DNA from: Leyella stercorea
GTDB lineage: Bacteria; Bacteroidota; Bacteroidia; Bacteroidales; Bacteroidaceae
DNA: 13,781 nucleotides
Assembly (NCBI RefSeq): GCF_019052365.1
Contig: NZ_JAHQUY010000073.1
Coordinates: 1-13,781 of the forward strand
Reading direction: 5' to 3'
The notes under the pieces are model-generated. The model was not told where the DNA came from. It did no database searches and was given only the letters and a program-made list of their open reading frames with translations. Both the position numbers and the translations under genes were made by a program. Shown here one piece after another: positions 7,144 through 13,781 of this stretch (position 1 is its first letter; each line of letters begins with the position of its first letter).

Positions 7144-8226
7144 CTATAGCCAGAATATATAAGTCAGACTTATCAGACTGATGCTTATCCAGAGCATCAC
7201 GCCCTGCAAAAGCGGCTTGAGACCTACGCAGCGTAGCGTCTCGCGCGTCAGCGACGCTCCGATGAAGAAGAGCGAGAGCGTTATGAGGTTCTTCGCAAGC
7301 TTGTTTACGGCTCCGCTTAACTGTGAGCCGATGCCGGCTGCCGTGTCGCCGATGAGCGCGGCGTTGCTCAGCACGTATGTGTTGAACAGAATGGCTACGA
7401 CGAACCATATTATGAAGCGCGGCACGCAAGAGTACCAAGGCTTCGTGGCGCCGTCGGCTGCGGCAAGCTGCTTGCGGAAGAAGAACGGCGTGACGAGGGC
7501 AAGCACCACAATCCAAAGCGCACGTGTCAGCTTGATGGTCGTAGCCACTTCCAGAGCACTCACGCCCTGCTGAGCCACAAGTTCGGGGTGCATCTGGTCG
7601 TAAGCCGCACCGGCTCCAACCACCGACGACGTGTCGTGTATGGCTATAGCCGCCCACATGCCGAACTGCTTCATCGTCATGCCAAGTGCGTCGCCGATAG
7701 TGGGGAAGAGGAACAGCGCAATGCCGTTGAGCACGAACACCACGCCCAACGCTACCGACATGCTCTCTGCCTTCGCACGTATGATAGGACCTACCGCAGC
7801 TATCGCCGAACCGCCGCAGATGGCTGTGCCCGCAGAGAGCAGGTAGCTTGTCTGTGTGTCTACGCCCAGCAGCTTTCTGCCCAGCAACCATCCGAGCGCC
7901 AACGTTCCGAACACGCTGGCTATGGTGAACATCATTCCTTCGGCGCCCGAAGCGAGCGCCTTGTCTACGTTCATGCCGAAGCCGAGTCCGATTACAGAGT
8001 ATTGCAGCATCTTCTTCGACATCGTCTTGTTGAAATCGGGAAAAGCCTTGCCCAACAGCAGCGCAAAGGCGAAGCCAATGGCGAGAGCTATCGGCGACGA
8101 AACCCAACCGACTGCCCAACTGAAGCCGCCCAAATCGAGGTGTAACACTTCTACGGCGAAGCTCAGCAGCAGCGAGACGCCAAGCACAGCTACAATAACG
8201 ATGTAGCAGAGTTCTTTCTTTTTCAT
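7144..8226 (-). CDS. YeiH/UPF0324 family membrane protein (putative sulfate exporter family)
   Basis: This is a 360-residue integral membrane protein with roughly ten hydrophobic segments; the first (about 8-28) follows a KKK start that would stay inside. The family signatures are SAGTAICGGSAIAAV (131-145) and AIHDTSSVVGA (195-205), both characteristic of the YeiH/UPF0324 group. Databases often call the group putative sulfate exporters, but the substrate is not firmly established, so I give no symbol. The length is normal and the frame intact. The start at 8226 begins directly before the first membrane segment. It lies 109 bp downstream of the PurF-like gene on the same strand, with a hairpin between them, so it may be transcribed separately. 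I could not find a convincing TAnnTTTG box of its own. Confidence 0.87.
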   Translation of the reverse strand: MKKKELCYIVIVAVLGVSLLLSFAVEVLHLDLGGFSWAVGWVSSPIALAIGFAFALLLGKAFPDFNKTMSKKMLQYSVIGLGFGMNVDKALASGAEGMMFTIASVFGTLALGWLLGRKLLGVDTQTSYLLSAGTAICGGSAIAAVGPIIRAKAESMSVALGVVFVLNGIALFLFPTIGDALGMTMKQFGMWAAIAIHDTSSVVGAGAAYDQMHPELVAQQGVSALEVATTIKLTRALWIVVLALVTPFFFRKQLAAADGATKPWYSCVPRFIIWFVVAILFNTYVLSNAALIGDTAAGIGSQLSGAVNKLAKNLITLSLFFIGASLTRETLRCVGLKPLLQGVMLWISISLISLTYIFWL

Positions 8227-8257
8227 TATTTGTGTGTTTGTATTTTGAAGAAACGAA

Positions 8258-8297
8258 AAAAATCCGTGTCGCTGTTCATGTTGCGAAACGGATTTTT
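8258..8297 (-). terminator. Terminator after the PurF-like gene
   Basis: AAAAATCCGT (8258-8267) pairs with ACGGATTTTT (8288-8297), and TCGC (8269-8272) with GCGA (8283-8286) inside the loop. On the minus strand the hairpin ends in a run of seven Ts, as expected of an intrinsic terminator for the gene ending at 8336. The gene downstream starts only 31 bp later, so termination could be partial or conditional. Confidence 0.7.
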
Positions 8298-8335
8298 CTT
8301 CACGTTATATTATTGTTGTATTTCGTTCAGAACGC

Positions 8336-9772
8336 TTATTCGTCTGCCTGCTCCTCAAGAGTATACTGGCTCGAACCGTCGAAGCAGTGGGTACATACCT
8401 GACACTTCGGCAGTCCGATGGCTGCGATGAGCTGCTCAATGGTGTTGAACTTCAGCGAGGTGAGGCCCAGCTGCGAGCGTATCTCCTCAACCATGCGCTT
8501 GTACTGCGGCGAGTCGGTTGTAGCATACTTCTCAAGATCCTTATTGGCGTCGCCTTCAAACTTCTTGATGATGCGTCGTGTGATAAGCTCCATATCGCTC
8601 TTCGACGATGTGAAGCCGATGAACGGACAGCTGTATACGAGCGGCGGACAAGCGATGCGCATGTGACACTCCTTCAGTCCAGCCTGATCAAACAGTACGT
8701 GTACGTTGTCGCGCAACTGCGTGCCGCGAACTATTGAGTCGTCGCAGAACAATACTCGCTTGCCATTAAGCATTGCCTTGTTCGGTATGAGCTTCATCTT
8801 GGCTACGAGCGAACGCATCGACTGGTTGGACGGTGTGAACGAGCGCGGCCATGTCGGAGTGTACTTGGCAATGCAGCGCTGGTAGGGCACACCCTTGCCA
8901 GCAGCGTAGCCCATAGCCATGCCCGTGCCCGAATCAGGAATGCCCGAGCAGCAGTCGACCTCCACGTCATCGGTCTTTGCGAGGTTGTAGCCGTTGTCGA
9001 AGCGAGCCTCTTCAACGTTCTTGCCCTCGTAAGTAGATGTGGGGAAGCCGTAGTAGACCCAAAGGAACGAGCAGATCTGCATCTTCTTGTTGGCAGGGCG
9101 AATCTGTGTCATGTTGTCGGCTGTAAGCTCTACGATTTCGCCCGGTCCGACGTTGTAGCACTCCTCGTAGTCGAGGTTAGGGAACGACGATGACTCGCTC
9201 GAAGCAGCGTATGCTCCGTCCTTCTTGCCAATAATAATAGGTGTGCGGCCCCATGCGTCGCGAGCGCAGATGATAGAATCCTCGGTGAGAATCATCATTG
9301 TGCATGAGCCCTTTATGTGATGAAAGACATTCTCTATACCTTCGCGGAATGTCTTGCCTTGAATAATGAGCAAGGCTACGAGTTCGGTTTGGTTTGTGGC
9401 GCTTTGCGAGAGTTCGGCAAAGTGCATGTTCTTCTCAAGCAATTGCTTGGTAAGTTCCTCCAGATTCGCAATCTTCGCAACTGTGCAGATAGCGAAACGT
9501 CCGAGGTGTGAGTTGATTACAAGCGGTTGTGCGTCAGTGTCGCTGATTACGCCGATGCCCGCTGTGCTACCTTCGAACCGGTCGAGTGTCGGTTCAAACT
9601 TAGTCCTGAAATACGAACTCTCCAGATTGTGGATAGAGCGTGTGAAACCCTTCTCTTTACTGTACATGGCGAGACCGCCACGGCGAGTTCCGAGGTGTGA
9701 GTTGTAATCGGTTCCGTAGAAAACATCTGCAACGCAGCTTTTCTTGGAGATGGTGCCAAATATGCCTCCCAT
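8336..9772 (-). CDS. PurF-like protein with degenerate glutaminase domain
   Basis: The 478-residue protein aligns end to end with amidophosphoribosyltransferase (PurF), which makes phosphoribosylamine from PRPP and glutamine in purine synthesis. The PRPP loop is intact: VLFCDDSIVRGT (340-351). Cys234, Cys382 and a C-terminal CxxCxxC cluster (457-463) match the four Fe-S ligands known in the Bacillus enzyme. The glutaminase half looks dead. Canonical MCGI becomes MGGIFG, so the nucleophilic cysteine is Gly2. The HxRYxT stretch is shortened to GIGVISDT, and the oxyanion-hole AHNGN is replaced by CTVAK. The PRTase flexible loop (KNRYVGRTF in PurF) is KYTPTWPRS. I chose Met at 9772: the longer frame would start at 9805, inside the -7 box. 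It may be ammonia-dependent or have a different role, and a separate true PurF is expected elsewhere. Confidence 0.82.
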   Translation of the reverse strand: MGGIFGTISKKSCVADVFYGTDYNSHLGTRRGGLAMYSKEKGFTRSIHNLESSYFRTKFEPTLDRFEGSTAGIGVISDTDAQPLVINSHLGRFAICTVAKIANLEELTKQLLEKNMHFAELSQSATNQTELVALLIIQGKTFREGIENVFHHIKGSCTMMILTEDSIICARDAWGRTPIIIGKKDGAYAASSESSSFPNLDYEECYNVGPGEIVELTADNMTQIRPANKKMQICSFLWVYYGFPTSTYEGKNVEEARFDNGYNLAKTDDVEVDCCSGIPDSGTGMAMGYAAGKGVPYQRCIAKYTPTWPRSFTPSNQSMRSLVAKMKLIPNKAMLNGKRVLFCDDSIVRGTQLRDNVHVLFDQAGLKECHMRIACPPLVYSCPFIGFTSSKSDMELITRRIIKKFEGDANKDLEKYATTDSPQYKRMVEEIRSQLGLTSLKFNTIEQLIAAIGLPKCQVCTHCFDGSSQYTLEEQADE

Positions 9773-9802
9773 AAGAATGTTGTGTTTTGAAAATTTGTGG
9801 TG

Positions 9803-9810
9803 CAAAGTTA
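9803..9810 (-). promoter_or_regulatory. -7 box of the PurF-like gene
   Basis: TAACTTTG on the minus strand (9810 down to 9803) matches TAnnTTTG. Transcription would begin near 9797 and leave about 25 nt before the ATG at 9772. No good -33 TTTG lies 19-21 bp upstream, so the promoter may need an activator or be weak. This box decides the start codon, because a start at 9805 would lie inside it. Confidence 0.5.
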
Positions 9811-9887
9811 CGTATATTTGTTGAATAAACGGCGCTTTAACTTTGAAAAAACTTGCTCCGCCGTATTATTTCTTGACATAATTATGG

Positions 9888-9901
9888 TGCAACATGTTGC
9901 A
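9888..9901. promoter_or_regulatory. 14-bp perfect palindrome upstream of the etf promoter (operator candidate)
   Basis: TGCAACATGTTGCA is perfectly symmetric and ends 25 bp before the -33 box of the etfB promoter. That is a typical place for an activator site. It could also act on the divergent PurF-like gene. The regulator is unknown. Confidence 0.4.
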
Positions 9902-9926
9902 GAAAGTGCATTTTTAGAGTTCTTAA

Positions 9927-9958
9927 TTTGGCTGATTAACATAAAGTTATTACTTTTG
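9927..9958 (+). promoter_or_regulatory. Promoter of the etfB-etfA-acd operon
   Basis: TACTTTTG at 9951-9958 matches TAnnTTTG, with TTTG at 9927-9930 exactly 20 bp upstream. Both boxes are full matches, so the promoter is probably strong. The leader of about 45 nt to the ATG at 10008 is A+T-rich and lacks a Shine-Dalgarno sequence. Confidence 0.7.
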
Positions 9959-10007
9959 CATATCATTTAAATGGAAAATTTACTATAATTTATTACTAAT
10001 TATAACT

Positions 10008-10877
10008 ATGAGTTTGAAAATTGTTGTACTTGCCAAGCAAGTACCCGACACACGAAACGTCGGCAAGGACGCTATGACAGCCGAAGGTACTGTCAATCGC
10101 GCTGCCCTACCGGCAATCTTCAACCCCGAAGATTTGAACGCGTTGGAGCAGGCTCTGCGTCTTAAGGAGCAGAACCCGGGTTCAACAGTAGGTATTTTGA
10201 CAATGGGTCCTCCGCGTGCTGCTGAGGTTATCCGCGAGGGCCTCTACCGCGGTGCAGATACAGGCTGGTTGCTTACAGACCGTCTTTTTGCTGGTGCCGA
10301 CACACTCGCTACATCTTACGCTCTGGCTACAGCCATTCAGAAGATTGGCGACGTAGACGTTGTGATCGGTGGCCGCCAGGCTATCGACGGCGATACAGCG
10401 CAGGTAGGTCCGCAGGTGGCTCAGAAGCTTGGCTTGTCGCAGGTGACATACGCAGAGGAAATCCTCAAGTGCGAGGACGGCAAACTCACTATCCGTCGCC
10501 ACATCGACGGTGGTGTAGAGACTGTTGAGGCTCCGATGCCGCTCGTAGTTACAGTGACTGGCTCTGCGGCTCCGTGCCGTCCGGCTAACGCCAAGCTCGT
10601 CATGAAGTACAAGCGTGCCACAGCTCCTATGGAGCGCAAGCCCGAGGATAAGTACAATTACCTCTACGAGGAGCGTCCTTATCTCACACTCAACCAGTGG
10701 ACCGTTGCCGACGTAGACGGCGACCCGCAGCAGTGCGGCTTGAGCGGTTCGCCTACTAAGGTGAAGGCTGTCAAGAACATCGTGTTCCAGGCTAAGGAAA
10801 GCAAGACTCTCACAGGCTGCGACGCCGACATTGAGGGCTTGGTAAAGGAATTGTTGGACGAAAAGATTATTGGATAA
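10008..10877 (+). CDS. etfB: Electron transfer flavoprotein beta subunit
   Basis: The 289-residue EtfB (FixA family) forms a heterodimer with EtfA that passes electrons between acyl-CoA dehydrogenases and another carrier. Diagnostic segments are AKQVPDT (9-15), TMGPP (65-69), GADTLATSYALA (96-107) and GRQAIDGDTAQVGP (122-135). The last resembles the nucleotide/flavin-binding signature of clostridial-type bifurcating EtfB rather than the KQAIDDDCNQTG form of mitochondrial EtfB. A bifurcating role, in which NADH reduces both an acyl-CoA substrate and a low-potential carrier, is therefore plausible but unproven. The stop codon overlaps the etfA start in TAATG, suggesting translational coupling. 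It is the first gene of the operon, behind the promoter at 9927-9958. Confidence 0.95.
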   Translation: MSLKIVVLAKQVPDTRNVGKDAMTAEGTVNRAALPAIFNPEDLNALEQALRLKEQNPGSTVGILTMGPPRAAEVIREGLYRGADTGWLLTDRLFAGADTLATSYALATAIQKIGDVDVVIGGRQAIDGDTAQVGPQVAQKLGLSQVTYAEEILKCEDGKLTIRRHIDGGVETVEAPMPLVVTVTGSAAPCRPANAKLVMKYKRATAPMERKPEDKYNYLYEERPYLTLNQWTVADVDGDPQQCGLSGSPTKVKAVKNIVFQAKESKTLTGCDADIEGLVKELLDEKIIG

Positions 10878-11899
10878 TGAACAACGTATTTGTATATTGC
10901 GAGATAGAAGGCACTCAGGTTCAGGAAGTGTCTCAGGAACTTCTCACCAAAGGACGCAAGCTCGCCAACCAGCTCGGCGTAGACCTTAACGCCGTAGTTG
11001 CCGGCACTGGCATCAAGGGCAAGGTGGAAGATCAGATTCTGCCTTACGGCGTCGACAAGCTCTTCGTCTTCGACGCTGAGGGTCTCTTCCCTTACACATC
11101 GGCTCCTCACACCGACATCCTTGTGAATCTCTTCAAGGAGGAGCAGCCGCAGATAGCGCTCATGGGTGCTACTGTTATCGGTCGCGACCTCGGTCCGCGC
11201 GTTTCTTCTTCGCTCACCAGCGGTCTTACAGCCGACTGTACGGAGCTTGAAATCGGCGACTACGACGACAAGAAGAGTGGTGTTCACTACGACAACCTGC
11301 TCTATCAGATCCGTCCGGCTTTCGGTGGCAACATCGTGGCTACTATCGTCAACCCTGAGCACCGTCCGCAGATGGCTACCGTGCGCAGCGGCGTGATGCA
11401 GAAGGCTCTCTACGAGGGCGAGGCAAAGGGCGAAGTGGTTTACCCGGACGTAGCTAAGTACGTGCCCGAGACTGACTTTGTTGTGAAGGTGCTCGACCGC
11501 CACGTTGAGGCTGCAAAGCACAACCTCAAAGGCGCTCCTATCGTTGTGGCTGGCGGCTACGGCGTAGGATCTAAGGAGAACTTCGATATGCTCTTCCAGC
11601 TTGCCAAGGAGCTTCACGGCGAGGTAGGCGCAAGCCGCGCTGCCGTTGACGCTGGCTGGTGCGACCACGACCGTCAGATTGGTCAGACCGGTGTAACTGT
11701 TCACCCGAAGGTGTACATCGCATGCGGCATCTCTGGTCAGATTCAGCACATCGCTGGTATGCAGGACTCTGGCATCATCATCTCTGTGAACAACGACCCG
11801 GACGCACCTATCAACAAGATTGCCGACTACGTAATCACCGGCACTGTTGAGGAGGTACTTCCGAAACTCATCAAGTACTATAAGGCAAACAATAAGTAA
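10877..11899 (+). CDS. etfA: Electron transfer flavoprotein alpha subunit
   Basis: This is a 340-residue EtfA (FixB family). The C-terminal FAD-binding domain is well conserved: VGASRAAVDAGW (250-261), RQIGQTG (266-272), YIACGISGQIQHIAGMQDS (280-298) and NNDPDAPINKIADY further on. Arg254 and the QTG turn correspond to FAD-contacting positions known in this family. Length and order are normal. It overlaps etfB by one base upstream and the acyl-CoA dehydrogenase by one base downstream, both as TAATG. The three proteins are thus likely made in matched amounts. Confidence 0.95.
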   Translation: MNNVFVYCEIEGTQVQEVSQELLTKGRKLANQLGVDLNAVVAGTGIKGKVEDQILPYGVDKLFVFDAEGLFPYTSAPHTDILVNLFKEEQPQIALMGATVIGRDLGPRVSSSLTSGLTADCTELEIGDYDDKKSGVHYDNLLYQIRPAFGGNIVATIVNPEHRPQMATVRSGVMQKALYEGEAKGEVVYPDVAKYVPETDFVVKVLDRHVEAAKHNLKGAPIVVAGGYGVGSKENFDMLFQLAKELHGEVGASRAAVDAGWCDHDRQIGQTGVTVHPKVYIACGISGQIQHIAGMQDSGIIISVNNDPDAPINKIADYVITGTVEEVLPKLIKYYKANNK

Positions 11900-13605
11900 T
11901 GGCTAACTTTTATACTGACCATCCGGAGTACGATTTCTATCTTAATCACCCGGAAATGCAGCGCGTAGTAGAGCTCAAGGAGCGCAACTTCGCCGACAAA
12001 GATAAATATGAGGATGCGCCCGTCGACTTCGAGGACGCCATCGAGAACTATAAGCGTGTGCTCGAGATCACTGGCGACATTGCTGCCAACATCATCGAGC
12101 CGAACTCTGAGGACGTAGACCTCGAAGGTCCGCACCTCGTAGACGGACGTATGCACTACGCATCGAAGACATACGACAACATCGAGGCTACACGCCAGGC
12201 TGGTCTGTGGGGTATCTCTATGCCTCGCCGCTACAACGGTCTGAACATGCCTATCACTCCGTACTCAATGGCTTCGGAGATTGTTTCGGCTGCCGACGCC
12301 GGCTTCCAGAACATCTGGTCGCTGCAGGACTGCATCGAGACTCTCTACGAGTTCGGTTCAGAGGAGCAGCGCCAGAAGTACATCCCGCGTGTCTGCGCTG
12401 GCGAGACAATGTCAATGGACCTTACAGAGCCTGACGCAGGTTCCGACCTTCAGCGCGTAATGCTCAAGGCTACACAGGACGAGGACGGCACATGGCGTCT
12501 GAACGGTGTGAAGCGCTTCATCACCAACGGCGACTCTGACATCCACCTTGTGCTCGCGCGCTCTGAGGAAGGCACACGCGACGGTCGCGGTCTGTCGATG
12601 TTCATCTACGACAAGCGCGACGGCGGCGTAACAGTACGCCACATCGAGCACAAGCTCGGTATCCACGGCTCACCTACCTGCGAGCTTGTTTACAAGAACG
12701 CAAAGGCAGAACTCTGCGGTTCTACACGCCTCGGACTTATCAAGTACGTAATGGCTCTCATGAACGGCGCACGTCTTGGCATCGCCGCACAGTCGGTAGG
12801 CGTTAGCCAGGCTGCTTACGACGAGGCTCTGAAGTATGCTCGCGAGCGCAAGCAGTTCGACACAGCCATCGTTAAGTTCCCGGCTGTTTACGACATGATT
12901 GCACGCATCAAGGCTAAGCTCGACGCCGGTCGTTCTATCCTCTACCAGACAGCACGCTACGTAGACATCTACAAGGCTCTTGAGGACATCTCTCGCGAGC
13001 GCAAGCTCACACCTGAGGAGCGCGCAGAACTGAAGAAATACTCGCGACTTGCCGACGCATTCACCCCGCTTGCTAAGGGTATGAACTCGGAGTATGCCAA
13101 CCAGAACACATACGACGCCATCCAGGTACACGGCGGTTCGGGCTTCATCATGGAGTACAAGTGTCAGCGTCTGTATCGCGACGCACGTATCTTCTCTATC
13201 TACGAGGGTACGACACAGCTGCAGGTGGTTGCCGCTATCCGCTACATCACCAACGGCACCTACCTCGGCATCATCAAGGAGATGCTCGAGAAGGAGGTTT
13301 CTGAAGACCTGAAGCCGCTGAAGGCTCGCGTCGTTGAGATGGTGAAGCTCTACGAGCAGGCTCTAGATTACGTGAAGCAGGCTCAGGACCAGGAGGTGCA
13401 GGATTTCCTCGCACGCCGTCTGTACAACATGACTGGCGACATCGTTATGTCGCTCCTCATCCTCGAGGACGCTACACGCTCCGCAGAGCTCTTCTCTAAG
13501 AGCGCTAACGTATACGTTCGCATGGCGCAGGCTGAGGTTACGGCAGAGCATGTGTACATCATGAACTTCGTAAAGGAAGACCTTCCGAGCTTCCGCGCAG
13601 AGTAA
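11899..13605 (+). CDS. Long-form acyl-CoA dehydrogenase
   Basis: This 568-residue flavoenzyme of the acyl-CoA dehydrogenase family is the electron partner of the EtfAB encoded just upstream. Seen: MSMDLTEPDAGSDL (171-184) and RFITNGDSD of the middle FAD/substrate domain; the helical core ARLGIAAQSVGVSQAAYDEALKYARERKQF; IQVHGGSGFIMEY; and SIYEGTTQLQ with Glu436 at the usual catalytic-base position. It is much longer than the roughly 380-residue short-chain enzymes. It has an extra N-terminal segment of about 60-80 residues and a C-terminal helical extension of about 120 residues after the catalytic loop, as in the long DmdC-like/Acyl-CoA_dh_C subgroup. Substrate chain length cannot be read from the sequence. 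With EtfAB it may serve branched or short-chain acyl-CoA metabolism, or reduce an enoyl-CoA. The strong hairpin 23 bases after the stop ends the operon. Confidence 0.92.
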   Translation: MANFYTDHPEYDFYLNHPEMQRVVELKERNFADKDKYEDAPVDFEDAIENYKRVLEITGDIAANIIEPNSEDVDLEGPHLVDGRMHYASKTYDNIEATRQAGLWGISMPRRYNGLNMPITPYSMASEIVSAADAGFQNIWSLQDCIETLYEFGSEEQRQKYIPRVCAGETMSMDLTEPDAGSDLQRVMLKATQDEDGTWRLNGVKRFITNGDSDIHLVLARSEEGTRDGRGLSMFIYDKRDGGVTVRHIEHKLGIHGSPTCELVYKNAKAELCGSTRLGLIKYVMALMNGARLGIAAQSVGVSQAAYDEALKYARERKQFDTAIVKFPAVYDMIARIKAKLDAGRSILYQTARYVDIYKALEDISRERKLTPEERAELKKYSRLADAFTPLAKGMNSEYANQNTYDAIQVHGGSGFIMEYKCQRLYRDARIFSIYEGTTQLQVVAAIRYITNGTYLGIIKEMLEKEVSEDLKPLKARVVEMVKLYEQALDYVKQAQDQEVQDFLARRLYNMTGDIVMSLLILEDATRSAELFSKSANVYVRMAQAEVTAEHVYIMNFVKEDLPSFRAE

Positions 13606-13627
13606 ACGAATGTAATATAAATAATAG

Positions 13628-13666
13628 AAAAGGGTATGCAACTATCTGCATACCCTTTTTTATTTG
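13628..13666 (+). terminator. Intrinsic terminator of the etf-acd operon
   Basis: A 13-bp perfect stem (13628-13640 with 13647-13659, core AGGGTATGCA) with a 6-base loop runs into a T-rich tail. The A run on the left also gives Ts on the minus strand, so it may serve a convergent gene as well. Confidence 0.92.
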
Positions 13667-13681
13667 TTTACATGAAAATAT

Positions 13682-13781
13682 CTACCATATCTTCCAGTTC
13701 TTGTGTAGACGGTTGTTTATTAATAAGTTAAACCCAAATCGGTCATTAGGATTTCTCTGTGTCGTACGGCAAAGAGAAATC
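13682..13781 (-). CDS. Possible C-terminal fragment of a convergent gene, cut by the right edge
   Basis: On the minus strand an open frame enters from the right edge and ends at TAG (13682-13684). It encodes about 32 residues ending NDRFGFNLLINNRLHKNWKIW. The position, convergent with the operon and just past a terminator that also works in reverse, is what a real gene end would look like. Alternating hydrophobic residues ending in an aromatic residue recall the last strand of an outer-membrane barrel, but that is only suggestive. The fragment is too short for identification and may be chance. Confidence 0.33.
   Translation of the reverse strand, partial: ISLCRTTQRNPNDRFGFNLLINNRLHKNWKIW
13750..13781. 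repeat. Inverted repeat at the right edge
   Basis: GATTTCTCT (13750-13758) pairs with AGAGAAATC (13773-13781). Within it TGTC (13760-13763) can pair with GGCA (13768-13771), including one G-T pair. It may extend past the window. It overlaps the possible gene fragment, so it could be coincidental, a regulatory hairpin or the end of an element. Confidence 0.4.

Noticed and set aside
7121..8119. A 332-codon minus-strand frame overlapping the YeiH-type gene in another frame
   Set aside because: The product is Arg/His/Cys-rich with no membrane segments, while the other frame gives clear family motifs and helices.
9873..9878. TTGACA as a sigma70-type -35 box for the etf operon
   Set aside because: There is no matching -10 at 16-18 bp, and a full Bacteroidota-type promoter lies downstream at 9927-9958.
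10679..11749. A 356-codon minus-strand frame over etfB/etfA
   Set aside because: It is antisense to conserved etf genes, spans their junction and has no recognisable motif, so it is a codon-bias shadow.

Overview
The window looks like a chromosomal segment of a Bacteroidota bacterium, most likely Prevotella or a close relative. Four things point there: TAnnTTTG-type -7 boxes with TTTG-type -33 boxes in front of most transcription units, almost no Shine-Dalgarno sequences, a fused MurF-alanine racemase gene, and a TonB-receptor-like barrel protein beside a multicopy-type AAA-ATPase/PD-(D/E)XK gene. Species assignment is inference; no rRNA or tRNA gene is visible.

Layout from left to right. 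Bases 1-429 are noncoding and regulatory. They hold a leftward promoter firing out of the window, a 14-bp palindrome over its -33 box, a perfect TTGAT-N4-ATCAA box, and a 22-bp tandem repeat. Next is a + strand AAA-ATPase/PD-(D/E)XK gene (430-2019). It is followed by an outer-membrane beta-barrel receptor (2117-4534), whose promoter, 5' UTR and first 12 codons are a diverged copy of the same region of the AAA-ATPase gene. The receptor gene is clearly richer in A+T than the housekeeping genes to its right. A bifunctional murF-alr gene (4610-7084) ends at a terminator shared with the convergent YeiH-type transporter (7144-8226, minus). Upstream of the transporter on the same strand lies a PurF-like gene (8336-9772, minus). 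The last third is one operon, etfB-etfA-acyl-CoA dehydrogenase (10008-13605). Its own promoter, a palindromic candidate operator and a strong terminator frame it, and its genes overlap by one base at both junctions. A possible C-terminal fragment of a convergent gene reaches the right edge.

How the genes work together. EtfB and EtfA form the FAD/nucleotide-carrying electron-transfer flavoprotein that partners the long acyl-CoA dehydrogenase; the EtfB signature resembles the electron-bifurcating class. MurF-Alr couples racemisation of alanine to the last cytoplasmic step of peptidoglycan precursor synthesis. The PurF-like protein keeps the PRPP loop and cysteines matching Fe-S ligands, but lacks the glutaminase nucleophile and associated residues, so its usual annotation as amidophosphoribosyltransferase is doubtful.

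The strongest leads are: (1) roughly 100-bp direct repeats flanking the AAA-ATPase cassette, which have put a foreign promoter and N-terminus onto a TonB-receptor-like gene; (2) the glutaminase-dead PurF homologue; (3) palindromic operator candidates at two promoters. I saw no CRISPR array, prophage or complete insertion sequence.
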